From positions 62,001 to 126,000 of the forward strand of contig MU394069.1 of NCBI GenBank assembly GCA_022578605.1: a stretch of 64,000 bases of DNA, read 5' to 3'. The notes under the pieces were generated by a model. It saw only the letters and a program-made list of their open reading frames with translations, was not told the DNA's origin and made no database searches. This DNA is from Camillea tinctor. Taxonomy: Eukaryota; Ascomycota; Sordariomycetes; Xylariales; Xylariaceae. This document shows positions 24,595 to 36,736 of this stretch, one piece after another; positions within the stretch are counted from its first letter, which is position 1; each line of letters opens with the position of its first letter. The translations under genes were made by a program, and so were the position numbers.

Positions 24595-25574
24595 GAGTGC
24601 GAGCAGTCTATATTTTTTCATCATGCGATGGAAGAAATGGTTATGAAAGACAGAAACTTATCTTTGGATAATAGTAAGTTCCCATCTAACTGAGCCATTC
24701 AGCCATTCAACACAAAGTTCTGTGATTGTTGAAAGCGAAACCCCTGGGCCTCAATTGACATTAAAAGCCTTTGGATTGTTTTGTTGGAAGGTGTTATGGT
24801 ATGCCTTCTTTTTACGGAAAGGGGATGTGATACAAGACCTGGATTAAGGGCAAGTGCGCTAACCTTTTTTTTACACAGTAAAAAACACTACATCAGAGTG
24901 CCAGCAGCTGATTCAAGAACAATGATGAGTTTATAGCTTTAATATCCGTTAAGATTATATGTTGAACTAAACATTGAACGGGAATTAAAGAAAAAGAAAA
25001 AACTGAGTTCTCAACAACTATATACGCAAGTGGTATACAGCTATACATAACCCGAGTTGGGTTGTTTGTTTTATTGTTTAACGTTTGGGCTGGAGTGGCA
25101 AGCTATAAGTGTAGCTATCAGTGCGAGTGTATCTATATTCATGAAACCATTCTTTGCCTCAAGGGCTCAACATTCCATTCTTGTTGTTTTCTGGGCGGCT
25201 CTAGGGAGCACTCCCTATCTCCAATTGGTGTCGTGTGCCCTAGTGGGCTTCACATAACCCGAGGAGAGTAAGGAAGGCGGACTTATCCACTGGGCATTAT
25301 GTATAATGAATCAGCAGACATCCTTCTACTGCATGTTAGGTACTGCTTTATTTTCAAACCTCAATACCTACCTACTACATACATATCTAACGACACACCC
25401 CCGATGAAAGAAAGAGACGGATCACAATGCCAAGTCGGCACACGCCATAAAAAAACCCATAGACAGCCTAGAGTAGATGACGAGACTCCGTGCCAAGCCG
25501 CCGGAGAGAACAATAAAATGATACCCAAGGCCCGGGTGATGCACATCGTATATGAACTACATCTCGGTATGTGT

Positions 25575-25755
25575 GATGATGTGCACCCTATACGAGAGAA
25601 AACGTAATTGTTATTGTGCAAAGGACTGGCAATAAAAGTACATGCCGTTGCAGAACATATATATACGAATATGTCCGTTATTAGCCCACGACCCCTGTTC
25701 CCTTGGATCCCAAATGCTCAGTTCTCAGATCCCAACCTTCTTAGATCTCAATCTT
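25575..25755 (+). repeat. Diverged direct repeat, copy 1
   Basis: Shares blocks with 27036-27215 in the same order: GAGAGAAAACG, then ACGACCCCT, then CAGTTCTCAGA, with gaps between. The similarity was judged by eye and is moderate. Confidence 0.35.
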
Positions 25756-27035
25756 CAGCCCCTTTTCACAGTATGTAGTAAGGAGTACCTATTGGTATCT
25801 ATACTCATACTCTAAGCATTATCGTATCCCAAACCTAATATATGCCACCTACAGCACACTTTTTGCTTCTTCTATTAGTCAAGTCTGTAACATAGTTTAC
25901 ACAGCCCTGACTAAGGCTTATCTACCGCTTCCCCTACCCTCCCCCCCTATTCAAGACTTGTTCTGTCCAATCTCGTCGTATATATCAGGGCTAGGATTAG
26001 AGCAATTTATCATCACAAACAGAAAGGGATACAACCTTCCCAGGCTTCTCTCCTAATTACCCATACACTATACCCTTCCACCTACCTCCCTAGCCCCCCG
26101 GGACAGAGTTCACTAAGGCACACGTACTCCGTCCGCAAGCCGCCTAGCTGTTATAAGGGACCAAGCAAGTGCTTATGTAATCAATATATTGCTGTTCAAG
26201 GAGCCTAGACTACCTACAACTACGAATGTTACTGTTACCTATATACAGGAACCTGTTCTATTCTCTTGTAACCCCTGACACTAGCTCAGGCCGAATTGTC
26301 CATGTTCCGTAAAAGAAAACCCTACTTAGCAACCCACCTAGAACCTGATGGATAGGAAGGGAACCAACCCCTACAGAGAAGAGGATATCGTGAGAAGAAC
26401 GATCCACGTATAAAACAAGGTAGGCACTAGACATATTCATTCTGCATATTCATTCTATACTGTTATATTCTAGAAAAGAGATGACACGCATAGTACATAA
26501 TGGAAGACTAATAACCAATTGGTCATTACACTACCACTAACCCCTATAACAGCAGACCGATCCTTATTCACCCACACATACTGTGTGAAGTCTCGCCTAG
26601 CCTATACATTAGAACAAAGAATCTATTTGTTTGTACATATATGGAACCACGCTGCTTTGCTCGTTAGCTTCATCTCTCGCGTAACAGCAAATACGTTTTC
26701 TCTATCCAGGTACTCCGTAGCTTGGGTACACATTATGATATATATATACGTCACAAAGCAAACTAGCGAGTATCGTTTACTAGCTAGGGAATGAAAGAAA
26801 AGATAATTTCGTACTCCCAGCTCCTTGTTCCGAAGCATTCTAAGTCCCAGTCCTGCTCGGTTCCGCGATCCCTAATGTAGGTAGATAAATATGTTTTACA
26901 CCAGCTACTCTCTTATGACCAAGCACGACCCTCGAATTCACAGGTACTTGTTCTCTAAAACATTACCAGATATCTAAGTTCCCTCTCCGAGAGAGTCTCT
27001 ATCGGAGAGGCCTAAAGGGGGTTATTCAGGCGTCA

Positions 27036-27215
27036 CGATGTATACCTTATATGTACGGAGAGAAAACGCAGTTGTTGCACGCGACGAACTAGAGCTAAAG
27101 ACCCACGATATTCCGGTCCTTACACATACAGACGACCCCTTTATCTGCTAACGACCCCTTTTGTGTATTCCCAGACCCCTATGCCCAGTTCTCAGACCTC
27201 AGGCTTCTCACGATA
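27036..27215 (+). repeat. Diverged direct repeat, copy 2
   Basis: Counterpart of 25575-25755. The spacing of about 1.46 kb and same orientation would suit decayed long terminal repeats, but no internal coding remnant was found. Confidence 0.35.
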
Positions 27216-28090
27216 CAATATACCCAGCACCTAACCGTAAAACCGCCCCCTCATCGAATTCACCAACATCCCCATCCGCCTTCCCATTCCCATTATGGAC
27301 CTAATCGGGCACCTTCTATGTCTCACACGCACGCAGCCGATATACATTACCTACATACCTTGGCACTATATATCACATCATATACCCGCGCCTCTTTACG
27401 TAATTCCACCGTCTGCCTACCTACCCAAGCACATATTATCCTCCCCAGCTACACCCCAAAGATCGAAGAAGCCACATACAAAACCGGCCTGAGCAAGGAG
27501 GTATACATTGTCCATGACTCACAAGCGATCTACTCAATCCCATTAATTAACCATAACCTGCCCCCAATATTACATCGGAATCAACCTAGATATATAATAC
27601 CGTAGTACCAAAAAATAAAGCCAAAAAAAGCATTTCTGCAAACCCAAACCCAATGTGACGTGACGTGACGTCTCTCATACATATATCAACCTCTACTCTA
27701 ATCCCACCTAAGTGACACATGCCAATCCACAACTTTATTAAACTACTCCCACTGCTACCAAACTCCACCAGATGAGAAGGGAAAAAAAAAGGAGCACTTG
27801 AGGGAGGTAATCCGATTCGTTTATGTGTACATAAAAAAACACACTCAGAATTGACTCTTAAAAAAGCTTCTCGCGGGCTTACATGTCTAAATCACACTAC
27901 ACCACAAAAATACTATCTCAAGACAAAAGGCACTCTTTGTTTTTTTATATCTTTTTTTCTTAAAAAATCTCTTTAATTCACGTCAATTCATTCCCGAAAC
28001 CTTAACGAATCTATGTTACAGGCAAAAAACCAGTTAGAGTGCAACGCAATGCATTTTTTTCATCCGCTATCCAAGGGGGTATCCAGTTGC

Positions 28091-30156
28091 TTATTCCGAT
28101 GCGCCGAAGATTGTCTCCTATTCAAAATTATTAGTAAATAGAAAAAACGTATGCGGTAATCAGAGTTTAACCTACCATCATTATGCCAGTAATCGAGTAG
28201 GGGTCGGCGTTGGAGGCAGGACGCCGGTCCTCGAAGTAACCGTAGCCCTTGGCAGCGCAATCCCGGGGAATACGGATAGAGGTGCCGCGGTTGGCAACAC
28301 CGTAGCTGAACTGGTCGATAGAACCGGTCTCGTGGCGACCAGTAAGACGCTGGTCGTTACCCTCGCCGTAGACAGCGATGTGCTCCTTGTGACGACCCTC
28401 GAGCTTCTTGATGGCCTCCTCAATGAACTTCATGCCGCCCTCGGCACGCATCTCCTTAGATGAGAAGTTGGAGTGGAGACCGGCACCGTTCCAGTCACCG
28501 GGGATAGGCTTGGGCTGGACAGAGATCTTGGCACCGAACTCCTCGGCAATGCGGTGCATCAGGAAGCGGGCCATCCAGAGGTGGTCACCCATCTCAATAC
28601 CCTCGCAGGGGCCAACCTGGAACTCCCACTGGGCGGGCATAACCTCTGCATTGGTGCCCGAGATCTTGATTCCAGCGTACAAGCAGGCCTTGTAGTGAGC
28701 ATCGACGATATCTCGGCACATAACCCGACCAGCACCAACACCGCAGTAGTAAGGACCCTGGGGGGCGGGGAAACCGTTCTTAGGCCAGCCATAGGGTCTG
28801 TCCTCCATGTCGAAGAGAGTGTACTCCTGCTCGAGACCGAACCAAGGCTCGTGCTCGGCGTGGGTCTGCATCAGCTTGTTGCACTCATAGCGGTGGTTGT
28901 ACTTGTTGGGGGTTCCATCGGCATTCCAGCATTCGCAGAGAACTAGAATGTTGGGAACACCGCGCATGGGGTCGGGGAAGACGGCGACGGGTCGGAGGTA
29001 GACATCAGAGTTGTCGCCAGGAGCCTGCTCTGTGGAAGAACCGTCGAAGTTCCAGATGGGCAGATCCTCAGGCTTGAAAGTGCCTTCTTCAGGGATCTTA
29101 GTGATGGTCTAATCGAGTTAAGTCATGTTAGTGACATCCTTGGTAATAAGGGGGGTGGCTCCGCAAGGAGACTCGGCTATAAACGCGTAGGGAGGGGGAT
29201 ATGCGAAAATAGGCAAGAAGAAATGAATGGATTGCGGCCGCCACTCGGCGCAGACTCGAGTAATGGAGGATAGTGCAAGATAGCGCAGGGCAGGACGCAA
29301 CCAGCTCAGACCCGTAGCCACACACACATGCGCCCACACACGCCACTCCTGAGCTGAGTCAAGAAGCGGACTCGCGGACCGACGCTCTGGCCACACTACT
29401 GCAAGGGCAAAAGGATATTCCACGTAGGCGATCGTGTATTATCCGAGATTTTTCGAGGCAGTGCGTCAAGCGCCAAGCGTGCGAGGCCGGAGCATGCCGT
29501 CCATTCCCGAGCGAGTCTGTCTGATTCTCCAATTTTGACAAGGATCTAGAGCCGAAGAGGGATGCAAACAGGGCCCCTAGGGCTTCTGAGCTGGGGCGGT
29601 ATGATCAAATATGATCAAATGGCGCGGGGGGTGGACCAGGGGAAAACACAAGGTGACGAGCGAGAGCGAATTGGTTCCGGGAAAAGTATGACAGGACAGA
29701 ATCGAGTAATGGGAACCAAGGCGATTCGAGAGAGATAACGACGAGGCGATCTTACGTACTTTGCTCTTTGACCGAACATGACCGTTGGCGTCGATCCAGA
29801 TGTACTCCGCCATGGCGTTTCCCTTCTGGTCGAGCTTCATGTACTTCATCAGCTGCAAGGGGGATTCCAGTCAGTACTACAGCCCATCTTGAATTGACAA
29901 CAGCCGCAGCAACATCAACGAACCCTTCCCGACCACGGGAAAAGCCCAGAGAGTTGCTGCGAGTAGGGACAGAGGGACAGAGGCATGGTATGGTAGCGTG
30001 CTCACATTCTCCGTGTACGAGACATAGTGGTTCTCAGCCTATAGCGGACAAAAAGGATTCCTGTTAGCAAATCGTTCCGTAACATTGAGGGGTAATTGGC
30101 TGGCCATGGGCAGGACTGGTGGGGGTGGGCTGGCCGCTTTGAGGCTGGCTTACCAT
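28091..30156 (-). CDS. glnA: Glutamine synthetase, eukaryotic type II
   Basis: Five exons: 30156-30154 (the ATG alone), 30038-30006, 29852-29760, 29108-28176 and 28117-28091, all joined in phase 0, give 362 residues, close to the usual ~357. The enzyme condenses ammonium and glutamate with ATP in the cytosol, the main route of ammonium assimilation at low supply. Visible hallmarks include [11 protein letters not shown], the EQEYTLFD active-site glutamates, [13 protein letters not shown], the ATP-binding [14 protein letters not shown] and the [10 protein letters not shown] region. The last exon codes only for ETIFGASE, the typical fungal tail. Odd points are a start-codon-only first exon and a 651-bp third intron, by far the longest in the window. 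Two facing GATA motifs about 320-350 bp upstream suggest control by the nitrogen GATA factor AreA/NIT2. Confidence 0.95.
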
Positions 30157-30471
30157 GATTGCGGTTGTTGACGATGCAGACGATCGTTGAATTATCTAAG
30201 GTGTAAAAAATAAATTTTGTAGAAATAAAAAAATATGGTTTCGCGAGAATTGACAGCAATAATATCGAAAAGATATTTAAATAAAGAGAAGATAGGGGAG
30301 ATGTAGGTGAAAAAAGAAATCTAGAGGTCGAGAGACAAAGTAAGCTGGCGGGGGGATTGAGGCTTTTATGTGGGAAGAAACCAAGGGAGGGAAAAAAAAA
30401 AAAGGGTACTTCTTGATTGTACAGTACCTTGGTATAGGTAATGTTTACCATACTCATTCAATCAAACCCAT

Positions 30472-30503
30472 AGATAAGGGGTAAACTTTTCGTATCTTTA
30501 TCA
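30472..30503. promoter_or_regulatory. Paired GATA motifs, candidate AreA/NIT2 site
   Basis: AGATAA at 30472-30477 and TGATAA on the opposite strand at 30498-30503 lie about 20 bp apart, 316-348 bp upstream of the glutamine synthetase ATG. NIT2/AreA sites of high affinity are known to hold two GATA cores within about 30 bp. Binding here is inferred. Confidence 0.45.
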
Positions 30504-31545
30504 TATTAACCTACGTGTGTTCTACATCAATGTACATACATATGTAGTGTACTCATAGATAGCTAACCTTGGTACTCTGCACTAAGTTTTACTATGTATC
30601 CACCTGCATTGGGTTAGCGAGAAAACAAGAGGTAATGATACCTACCTAGGTACATTGAAGGTGACCACAAGGTGTACCTAGTGAGGTAATGGTCGGGTAC
30701 TGCGAGCCCGAGTTGCCAGGACATCACCGCTACGGATGCATGCCCCCAGATACTATGGGCGGTACTTACAGAGTACCTACAGTGCCTTTACACCCTCGCC
30801 TCAAGCTCGTGACTCTTGCTCAACACCCTCTCTTTTCTGATTCCCCTCCTCCTACCTCCCTGCCTCCTTTCTCTCCCCCCAACAAGTATGATAATGGAAT
30901 GGTCTGTATTCTAGTGTATCTACTAAGTAGTGTACCTATCTTAACATACATGTACACCGCTGGCTTGGGTTACCTTATCTTTCTCCTTTTATTTTCCCTT
31001 TTTTTATCGTCGTTTTTTTTTTCCTTTTTCCGTTACAATCTCTATCCGGGTACCTACAAGATGGAATGTTGTGGCTGCATTACTACACTGTTAGATATTT
31101 ACCTTTTTCTTTTTCTTTCTTTTCTTCTTTTTTTTAATAACATATCTAGCCATCATCGGTTTTCTATTCCTTCATATTCAATGCATTGAAAATGTCTTCA
31201 TGCACCTTTGCTTGCGTAGAATAGATATGTGGTTATTCAGTTTTCAGGTGTGTAAGTGAATTCATTTGTTCGTTGCCACGTACCTCAGGTAGTTATTGGT
31301 CCGACCCTCACGGTGGGAACCATCGGTGGATATGGATATCTTAGTGGGGTATTTAGTGGGGTAATGCAGGCGCATGGCGGCGACTACAGGGCTAGGGGAG
31401 GGTCTCGATAGTCGAACCACAAACGCTATCGTATTTTCGCTTCCCAGTCGCTTCCATTCTTCCACACCTGGACACTGATCACAACTTACCGTCCGCCCGC
31501 ACACATCCACTTACACTAACGTCCTTGCTTTGTACGCGTGCGAAC

Positions 31546-31570
31546 AAAAAAAAAAAAAAAAAAAAAAAAA
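31546..31570 (+). repeat. A25 homopolymer
   Basis: Twenty-five adenines in gene-free DNA. It could mark the tail of an old retroposed sequence, but nothing recognisable precedes it. Confidence 0.9.
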
Positions 31571-33926
31571 GCAAAATGTAGTGTAGTCAATTTTGCCTTG
31601 TTATCCAGAGGGCTGTGTTTTTGCTTCGGCTTCGTATTTGCCATCCGGTTACCTAGAATGAAAAAGCATGGCTTGACCACGGAACGGACATCTCCTGAGC
31701 ACTGACGTTTTCTAGACTCTGACTCTAGGCTTGTCCAACAAACAGTCAAAGTTGCAGTTACTATTATTGTATATTCTACCCTTTGATTCTTTTAGCAGAT
31801 TCCTCGGTCCTTCACAATCTAGATTCAACTCTCTTTTGTATAAGAAGTTCCACATTAAATAGCTGCTTAGCCTGTAAACCATTTCTCCGCTTGGCGGGCA
31901 GTTTGTAGTGTATAAGGGTCCCGATTTTGCTTGCCGAGAGAACGCCCAGCTCCTTGACATGACCAAGTTGGTCGTTTTGTTTGGGCTTGACTACGCTTGA
32001 CCGGAAGATCAGCCCTAAGTTCTATTCTTAGCAAGATCCGAGCTAGCGAACATCGCAAATAAGCCTCCATAAAATTGTTCTAGAGACTTGCGTGGAACTA
32101 TACGAAACACACAAAGCTGGCAGGACGTGTAGTGTGCCACGCATAAGGGTTGCTTGTTGAGCGGTGTCTCTTTGTAAGTAGAGTAATACTCATGATACGT
32201 GTAGCAAAGCGGTGCGTAGACGAGACCCTGAAGCTGAACCCCCGATATGCGTGGCGTTTTTATAGAAGCAATTATACGGCACGGCACATCATAAGCAAGA
32301 CTACATACATAAGCTTCTGCCGACGCGGGACGGTGCTGCAACCTCCTTACTACTATGGATAAGGGGTAGACTTCAGAAGCAAAAGCAAAGTCTATAAGAG
32401 AGGTTTGAACATTGAACCTAAGTGAGCTTTTAGTTGCCGTTGTCTTTCTATACTAATTGGTCATATTTGACACTACATCGCTAAATTGGGTCCTGAATAC
32501 ATTCGCTATTGGTCAGTCCGATATGCAAGTAACCATGGACAGTGCATGTCGGTGTCTCGTACCTGCAGTGTGTTCTGGAGCCTCTGAGTTGAAGTGAACC
32601 CAGCCAAGTAATGGATATAACATAAGGATTACAAGACAATTGACTCCCAGCCCCAAACGTGGCACAACTGACTTGCCAGTGTCGGCTCGGTGATTCACCG
32701 AGGATCCATAGTTGTAAGTAGTAATTGGTGATTGTATTCAATGGGTTTTCTCCAAACTGCCGTGATATCCCACAAGCTGCCCCGATAGTGCGGGTAACCA
32801 ACAATGACGACCCAAGTTACACACTACTTACACTACATACGTCCTACCCTGTCATCTTGCCTGCTAGGCTTGTTGTTGTATATCTAGTGTATATTTGGTA
32901 TCTAACCGTGGGGTGAGTCGAGAGACCAGGTTTTAAGACAAGCTACTACGGCGTAAGTACCTACATAGTCTCTGATAAAGTCGGGCAAATCTACAGGCCT
33001 TCATTGGCCTACGTGACTAAAGCCGTAAAGTAATTAGACACAAGTCATTGGCTGCACGGCTCAGGTTTTATCACAGGCGCGGAGGTACAATAAGAGGCCA
33101 AGTTGCAAAGCCAAGGGTCTTTTATGTAAGATCAACGAGAAGGAATTGAAACAAGGCCAATCGTTCCCTACAAGTTTGACGGCCTATGACCTCTAAGGGT
33201 AACCAGATATATAGCGCAGTTACATGCTGTATAAAATGTTGGGGGTTTTCCCTTGTTCGTGGAAAGACAAATGTGAAGTTATTACGATGTTCTATTATGT
33301 ACGACGTGAACTAACCCACCGACCTGGGGGACATACCCTAGGGCTGCTAGGTTCCTTGGGGGAGGTTGTAAGAAAACGAATGACGAGCGGTATAATTCCA
33401 ATCCGTAAAATGAGGGGTAAAAAGGAAAGAGATTTTTAGTTTGATATGCAGGTCGACCTTGAAGTTGGTGTAATCCGGCATGATCCTCTTTCTCTCTCCC
33501 ACTAGATCGCGGGGGTGGCTGTGAGTATTTTACTGTAAAAGAAAAAGTTGTTTGTTATCGCGCTTGTCCGATTGGTCGCCGTCGCCTCAGCTGGGTGGTT
33601 CGGCTGGGGGGAGATTCCTTGGGATTCACAGGAATAGGAGGCCGTAATCGGAGAAGAAGAAATGATTTCCAAAAGATCAATCAATCATTCATTTTTTTTT
33701 CTTCATTGATGAGGTCTGTGAATCTCACGATGCCGACGTTTTCCCCTAATCAAGTTTTTGAAGGAGTTTAGGTATCTAACCTATCTTGCCTATCTCACCT
33801 ACATACTAACTTAAACAACCCTACCTAACTACCTAGTAGACTTACACAACAATTCTTCTTCTTCTATCACCATAATCAAACGTCCAACCAACTGACACTA
33901 ATATAATCTAATCGATTATGCTAGTT

Positions 33927-33950
33927 ACACACACACACACACACACACAC
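33927..33950 (+). repeat. (AC)12 microsatellite
   Basis: Twelve perfect AC units about 1 kb upstream of the 34931 gene. Confidence 0.95.
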
Positions 33951-34930
33951 GATATCGATGTATCTAAGTCTTGTTCACTTCCCGAGTCTATGTGCAATGC
34001 ATATCTTAGTATCTTACTGTACCACCGACGTACAGGAAACCGATCTCACAAGTTATCTCCAACTGCCTCCAACGAGAGAGATGCGTTGACTGACGCGTCT
34101 TTATGCGAATGACACGATGGGCGTCATATCTATATGACCATATGCAGCCTCCTTACTACATTCACGATAGCTCCAGCTCTTGGTGCTCCTATTATTTGTA
34201 TTCCTGATTCCTTACATAGGTACGGTATCATTTAGGGGATAGGCAGGTACCTAACGCACCCAGTCAATTGGGTTGGTTAATTGAGTTACACCAACTTAAT
34301 CGTCTGTATGCTTAAAAGATTGGGTATCCAATGCCATGCCCATTCTGAGGTTTACGTACCTCCACCTTCTCTCCCTGGGTTGGTAGGTACCTGACTGAGT
34401 AGCCTTGTTGACATCATTGGCGATCTCAGTGATTTCAATCTGGTAAGTACCGAAGGTACCAGTACTGGCCTACATACTAGTACTTGTAGTGCCTGGAGGG
34501 GTTGGTAACACCAACAACGCAGGTAGATTCAAGATAAAGGGGGGCGAGGAATGGGGAAAGTGCAAATGATCATATCATTGCTTTGAAGAGAAAGAACATC
34601 TTGCCATGCGATTTCGACTAGGTAGGCACCCAGGGAGGCAAGTTAAGTTGGTAGGAAGGAGAACCTTTCAGATGTCAAACCTCGATCTCTCACATCTCCT
34701 AACCTCCTCACCTCACCCCCTGACCTAACATGTTCTCCCTTATTCTCTCCTTCTCATGCTTGCCCATGTAGGTAATATACCTAAAGGTTATACCCGACGT
34801 ATCATAAACTTCAATGCTTCTTGATTGATTGGGATACCAGAATGAGCGCTTACATACCCTACAATTTATTGATATTCCCCTTTTCCTTACATCTTAAAGA
34901 TACTTATTTATCAATATTCATATTCCGAGT

Positions 34931-36736
34931 ATGAACTGGACTGAGGGTAATCTATCCCGCCATTCACGCAGTAGCAGGCGAAATCAGTTGGTCTCAAGGC
35001 AAAAGCAGCACTTTGCAAAGGCCCGGAATAGAGCTCTCAATAGGCATGCCAGACAGGATCCTGTTTCTATATCATTCCTTGAACAGCATCATATTTCATC
35101 TTGGGATCGTCGGTCAAGTCCTGTGAGCTCTCGTCTTAGTCAAACTTCTAGCCCCTTGTTACTACGAAAACAGAAGCACGCTGGCGAGTCAAATGATTGC
35201 GGTGATGCACCCTCGTCTGTCAACCAAGACAAGAGGAGACGACTGCTTGACCAGTCAGATTGGGCAGGGTTGAGCTTCCAGCAGCCGATTGAGATTAGCT
35301 TCCCAGACGAGACCCATGACATCAGCCATTCAAGATGGAGTCGAGGAGGCCACACCCAAAGCCGACCAGCAGTGAAGCTTGGCGATCGTGTCAAAGACGT
35401 GGGAAACCGCCAAAGTAAATCTACGAGATGCATCAGAAAACGGCCTCTGAAAATCCAAATAGGGAGTCAGGAGATTCAACCTAGCACTGCCACAAGTTCC
35501 TCTCCTAGAAGCATCAAACGATACAGTTTACCACCAAAGCCTTTGGCTAGCAAAGCTCAAACCGGGGCGGATCAGATATCAAGTCCTATACCAAGTCAGG
35601 CTCGCCAACTATACATCACTCCCGATGATAACAAGCCCTCGCGCAGATCGAAAAATAGGCCAACCATACAAACAAAAGCATACAATACGTCATCCATATA
35701 TGGAACCACAACAGCAGTAAGACCAGAGACACCAGCTGACATTATTTACTCTTCTTCTACTATCCATCATCCTATACCCCGTCGAGCGGATAGGTTTACG
35801 GTCCTTCAGTGGTCACCAGCAAGATCTGTTGATCGAAGGAGTCTCAATGTAGAGGCCGAGAGCCCCGTGGAATCAGCACTAGCAAAGGCAAACCGTCAGT
35901 CCTTCCAGGACTGGATTGCCAACATCTCTGATAGCGTTTCCCACAATACAGGTCACGATTCATCATCAGCAGCAGTTATGCTGCTACCAGATTCTGACGC
36001 TCCTCTACCGTCCCATTTACAAGTAAAATTACCTGCTTTCGAAATACCCAGCGAAGAAGTTGATGTAGGTGACAATAACTTATCCCCAGAGCAGACGCCA
36101 GTAGGGGGGAATAGACCACCATGGGTTTCAGATAACTACGAAAAGTCACTACTTTTAACCAAGCAAGCTTCTCAGGGGAACCCCAAATCTACTAATGATA
36201 ATAATGACGACTGGATAAAATTCATCTTCGATGATGATTATAATAACGAATTTGAAACAGACGTTTTTAGGCAAGCTGCTCACCAGGCAGCGGTTGAGTT
36301 ACTTCCATCTAATAACTCATGTACATCCACTGAAGGACTTCAGACAGTTGCTACTTGTGGGACGGATCCTTCAATGACTTCAAGTGAGCAAAATGATAAG
36401 CTGCACCCCTTATCGTCGTGCAACGACCAGGAGGCAATACAAGGCACAGATATAATAGACGCAGGAGTAAGTAATATGGCAACAACTGGTTCCTCGAGCA
36501 CAAGGGAAGAAGCAGAACACCGATTCCGCTTTTCACATCCAAAGACCTTTATTGGAAAGTTTGCCGAAGAATCAACAAGTGCTACGACATCTTTATCAAC
36601 TCTAAATACTACTGAACCTGTTAAGAGGCAAAAGGGAAGATGGAGACGCAAAAAGAAAGCCTTAGATGGCAGAGCCGACATCCGAGCACTTCCTGACTTT
36701 TACGGTGACCCCATTGAGGAGTTCGAGGGGGATTAG
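34931..36736 (+). CDS. Hypothetical fungal protein, largely disordered
   Basis: A single open frame of 601 residues without introns. The first ~400 residues are Ser, Arg, Gln and Pro-rich and predicted disordered by composition, with basic stretches (RRNQLVSRQKQHF, GHTQSRPAVK). Two blocks look conserved rather than random: residues ~425-460 (acidic and aromatic, DDWIKFIFDDDYNNEFE followed by a helical QAAHQAAVELLP) and the extreme C-terminus (KGRWRRKKKALDGRAD, then LPDFYGDPIEEFEG). The WxKFxF acidic block resembles a short interaction motif. The basic C-terminal segment could be a nuclear signal. I know no function for it. A 600-codon frame in AT-rich DNA cannot be chance. The start is the first ATG; a good leader precedes it. 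Confidence 0.8.
   Translation: MNWTEGNLSRHSRSSRRNQLVSRQKQHFAKARNRALNRHARQDPVSISFLEQHHISSWDRRSSPVSSRLSQTSSPLLLRKQKHAGESNDCGDAPSSVNQDKRRRLLDQSDWAGLSFQQPIEISFPDETHDISHSRWSRGGHTQSRPAVKLGDRVKDVGNRQSKSTRCIRKRPLKIQIGSQEIQPSTATSSSPRSIKRYSLPPKPLASKAQTGADQISSPIPSQARQLYITPDDNKPSRRSKNRPTIQTKAYNTSSIYGTTTAVRPETPADIIYSSSTIHHPIPRRADRFTVLQWSPARSVDRRSLNVEAESPVESALAKANRQSFQDWIANISDSVSHNTGHDSSSAAVMLLPDSDAPLPSHLQVKLPAFEIPSEEVDVGDNNLSPEQTPVGGNRPPWVSDNYEKSLLLTKQASQGNPKSTNDNNDDWIKFIFDDDYNNEFETDVFRQAAHQAAVELLPSNNSCTSTEGLQTVATCGTDPSMTSSEQNDKLHPLSSCNDQEAIQGTDIIDAGVSNMATTGSSSTREEAEHRFRFSHPKTFIGKFAEESTSATTSLSTLNTTEPVKRQKGRWRRKKKALDGRADIRALPDFYGDPIEEFEGD

Larger units (their letters stand above)
23271..28090. other. 4.8-kb gene-free region with diverged repeats
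   Basis: Holds the CDC50 promoter and the 3' region of glutamine synthetase. The middle is AT-rich without a plausible ORF. It contains a GA microsatellite, a short hairpin, and a pair of diverged direct repeats about 1.5 kb apart. No transposase or reverse transcriptase reading could be found. Confidence 0.5.
30157..34930. other. 4.8-kb divergent gene-free region
   Basis: Separates the glutamine synthetase and the 34931 gene, which are divergent. It holds a GATA pair, an A25 tract, an AC microsatellite, TACCTAGGTA at 30643-30652 and many TAGGTA/TACCTA words near 34230-34640. The short frames show no family resemblance. Confidence 0.5.
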
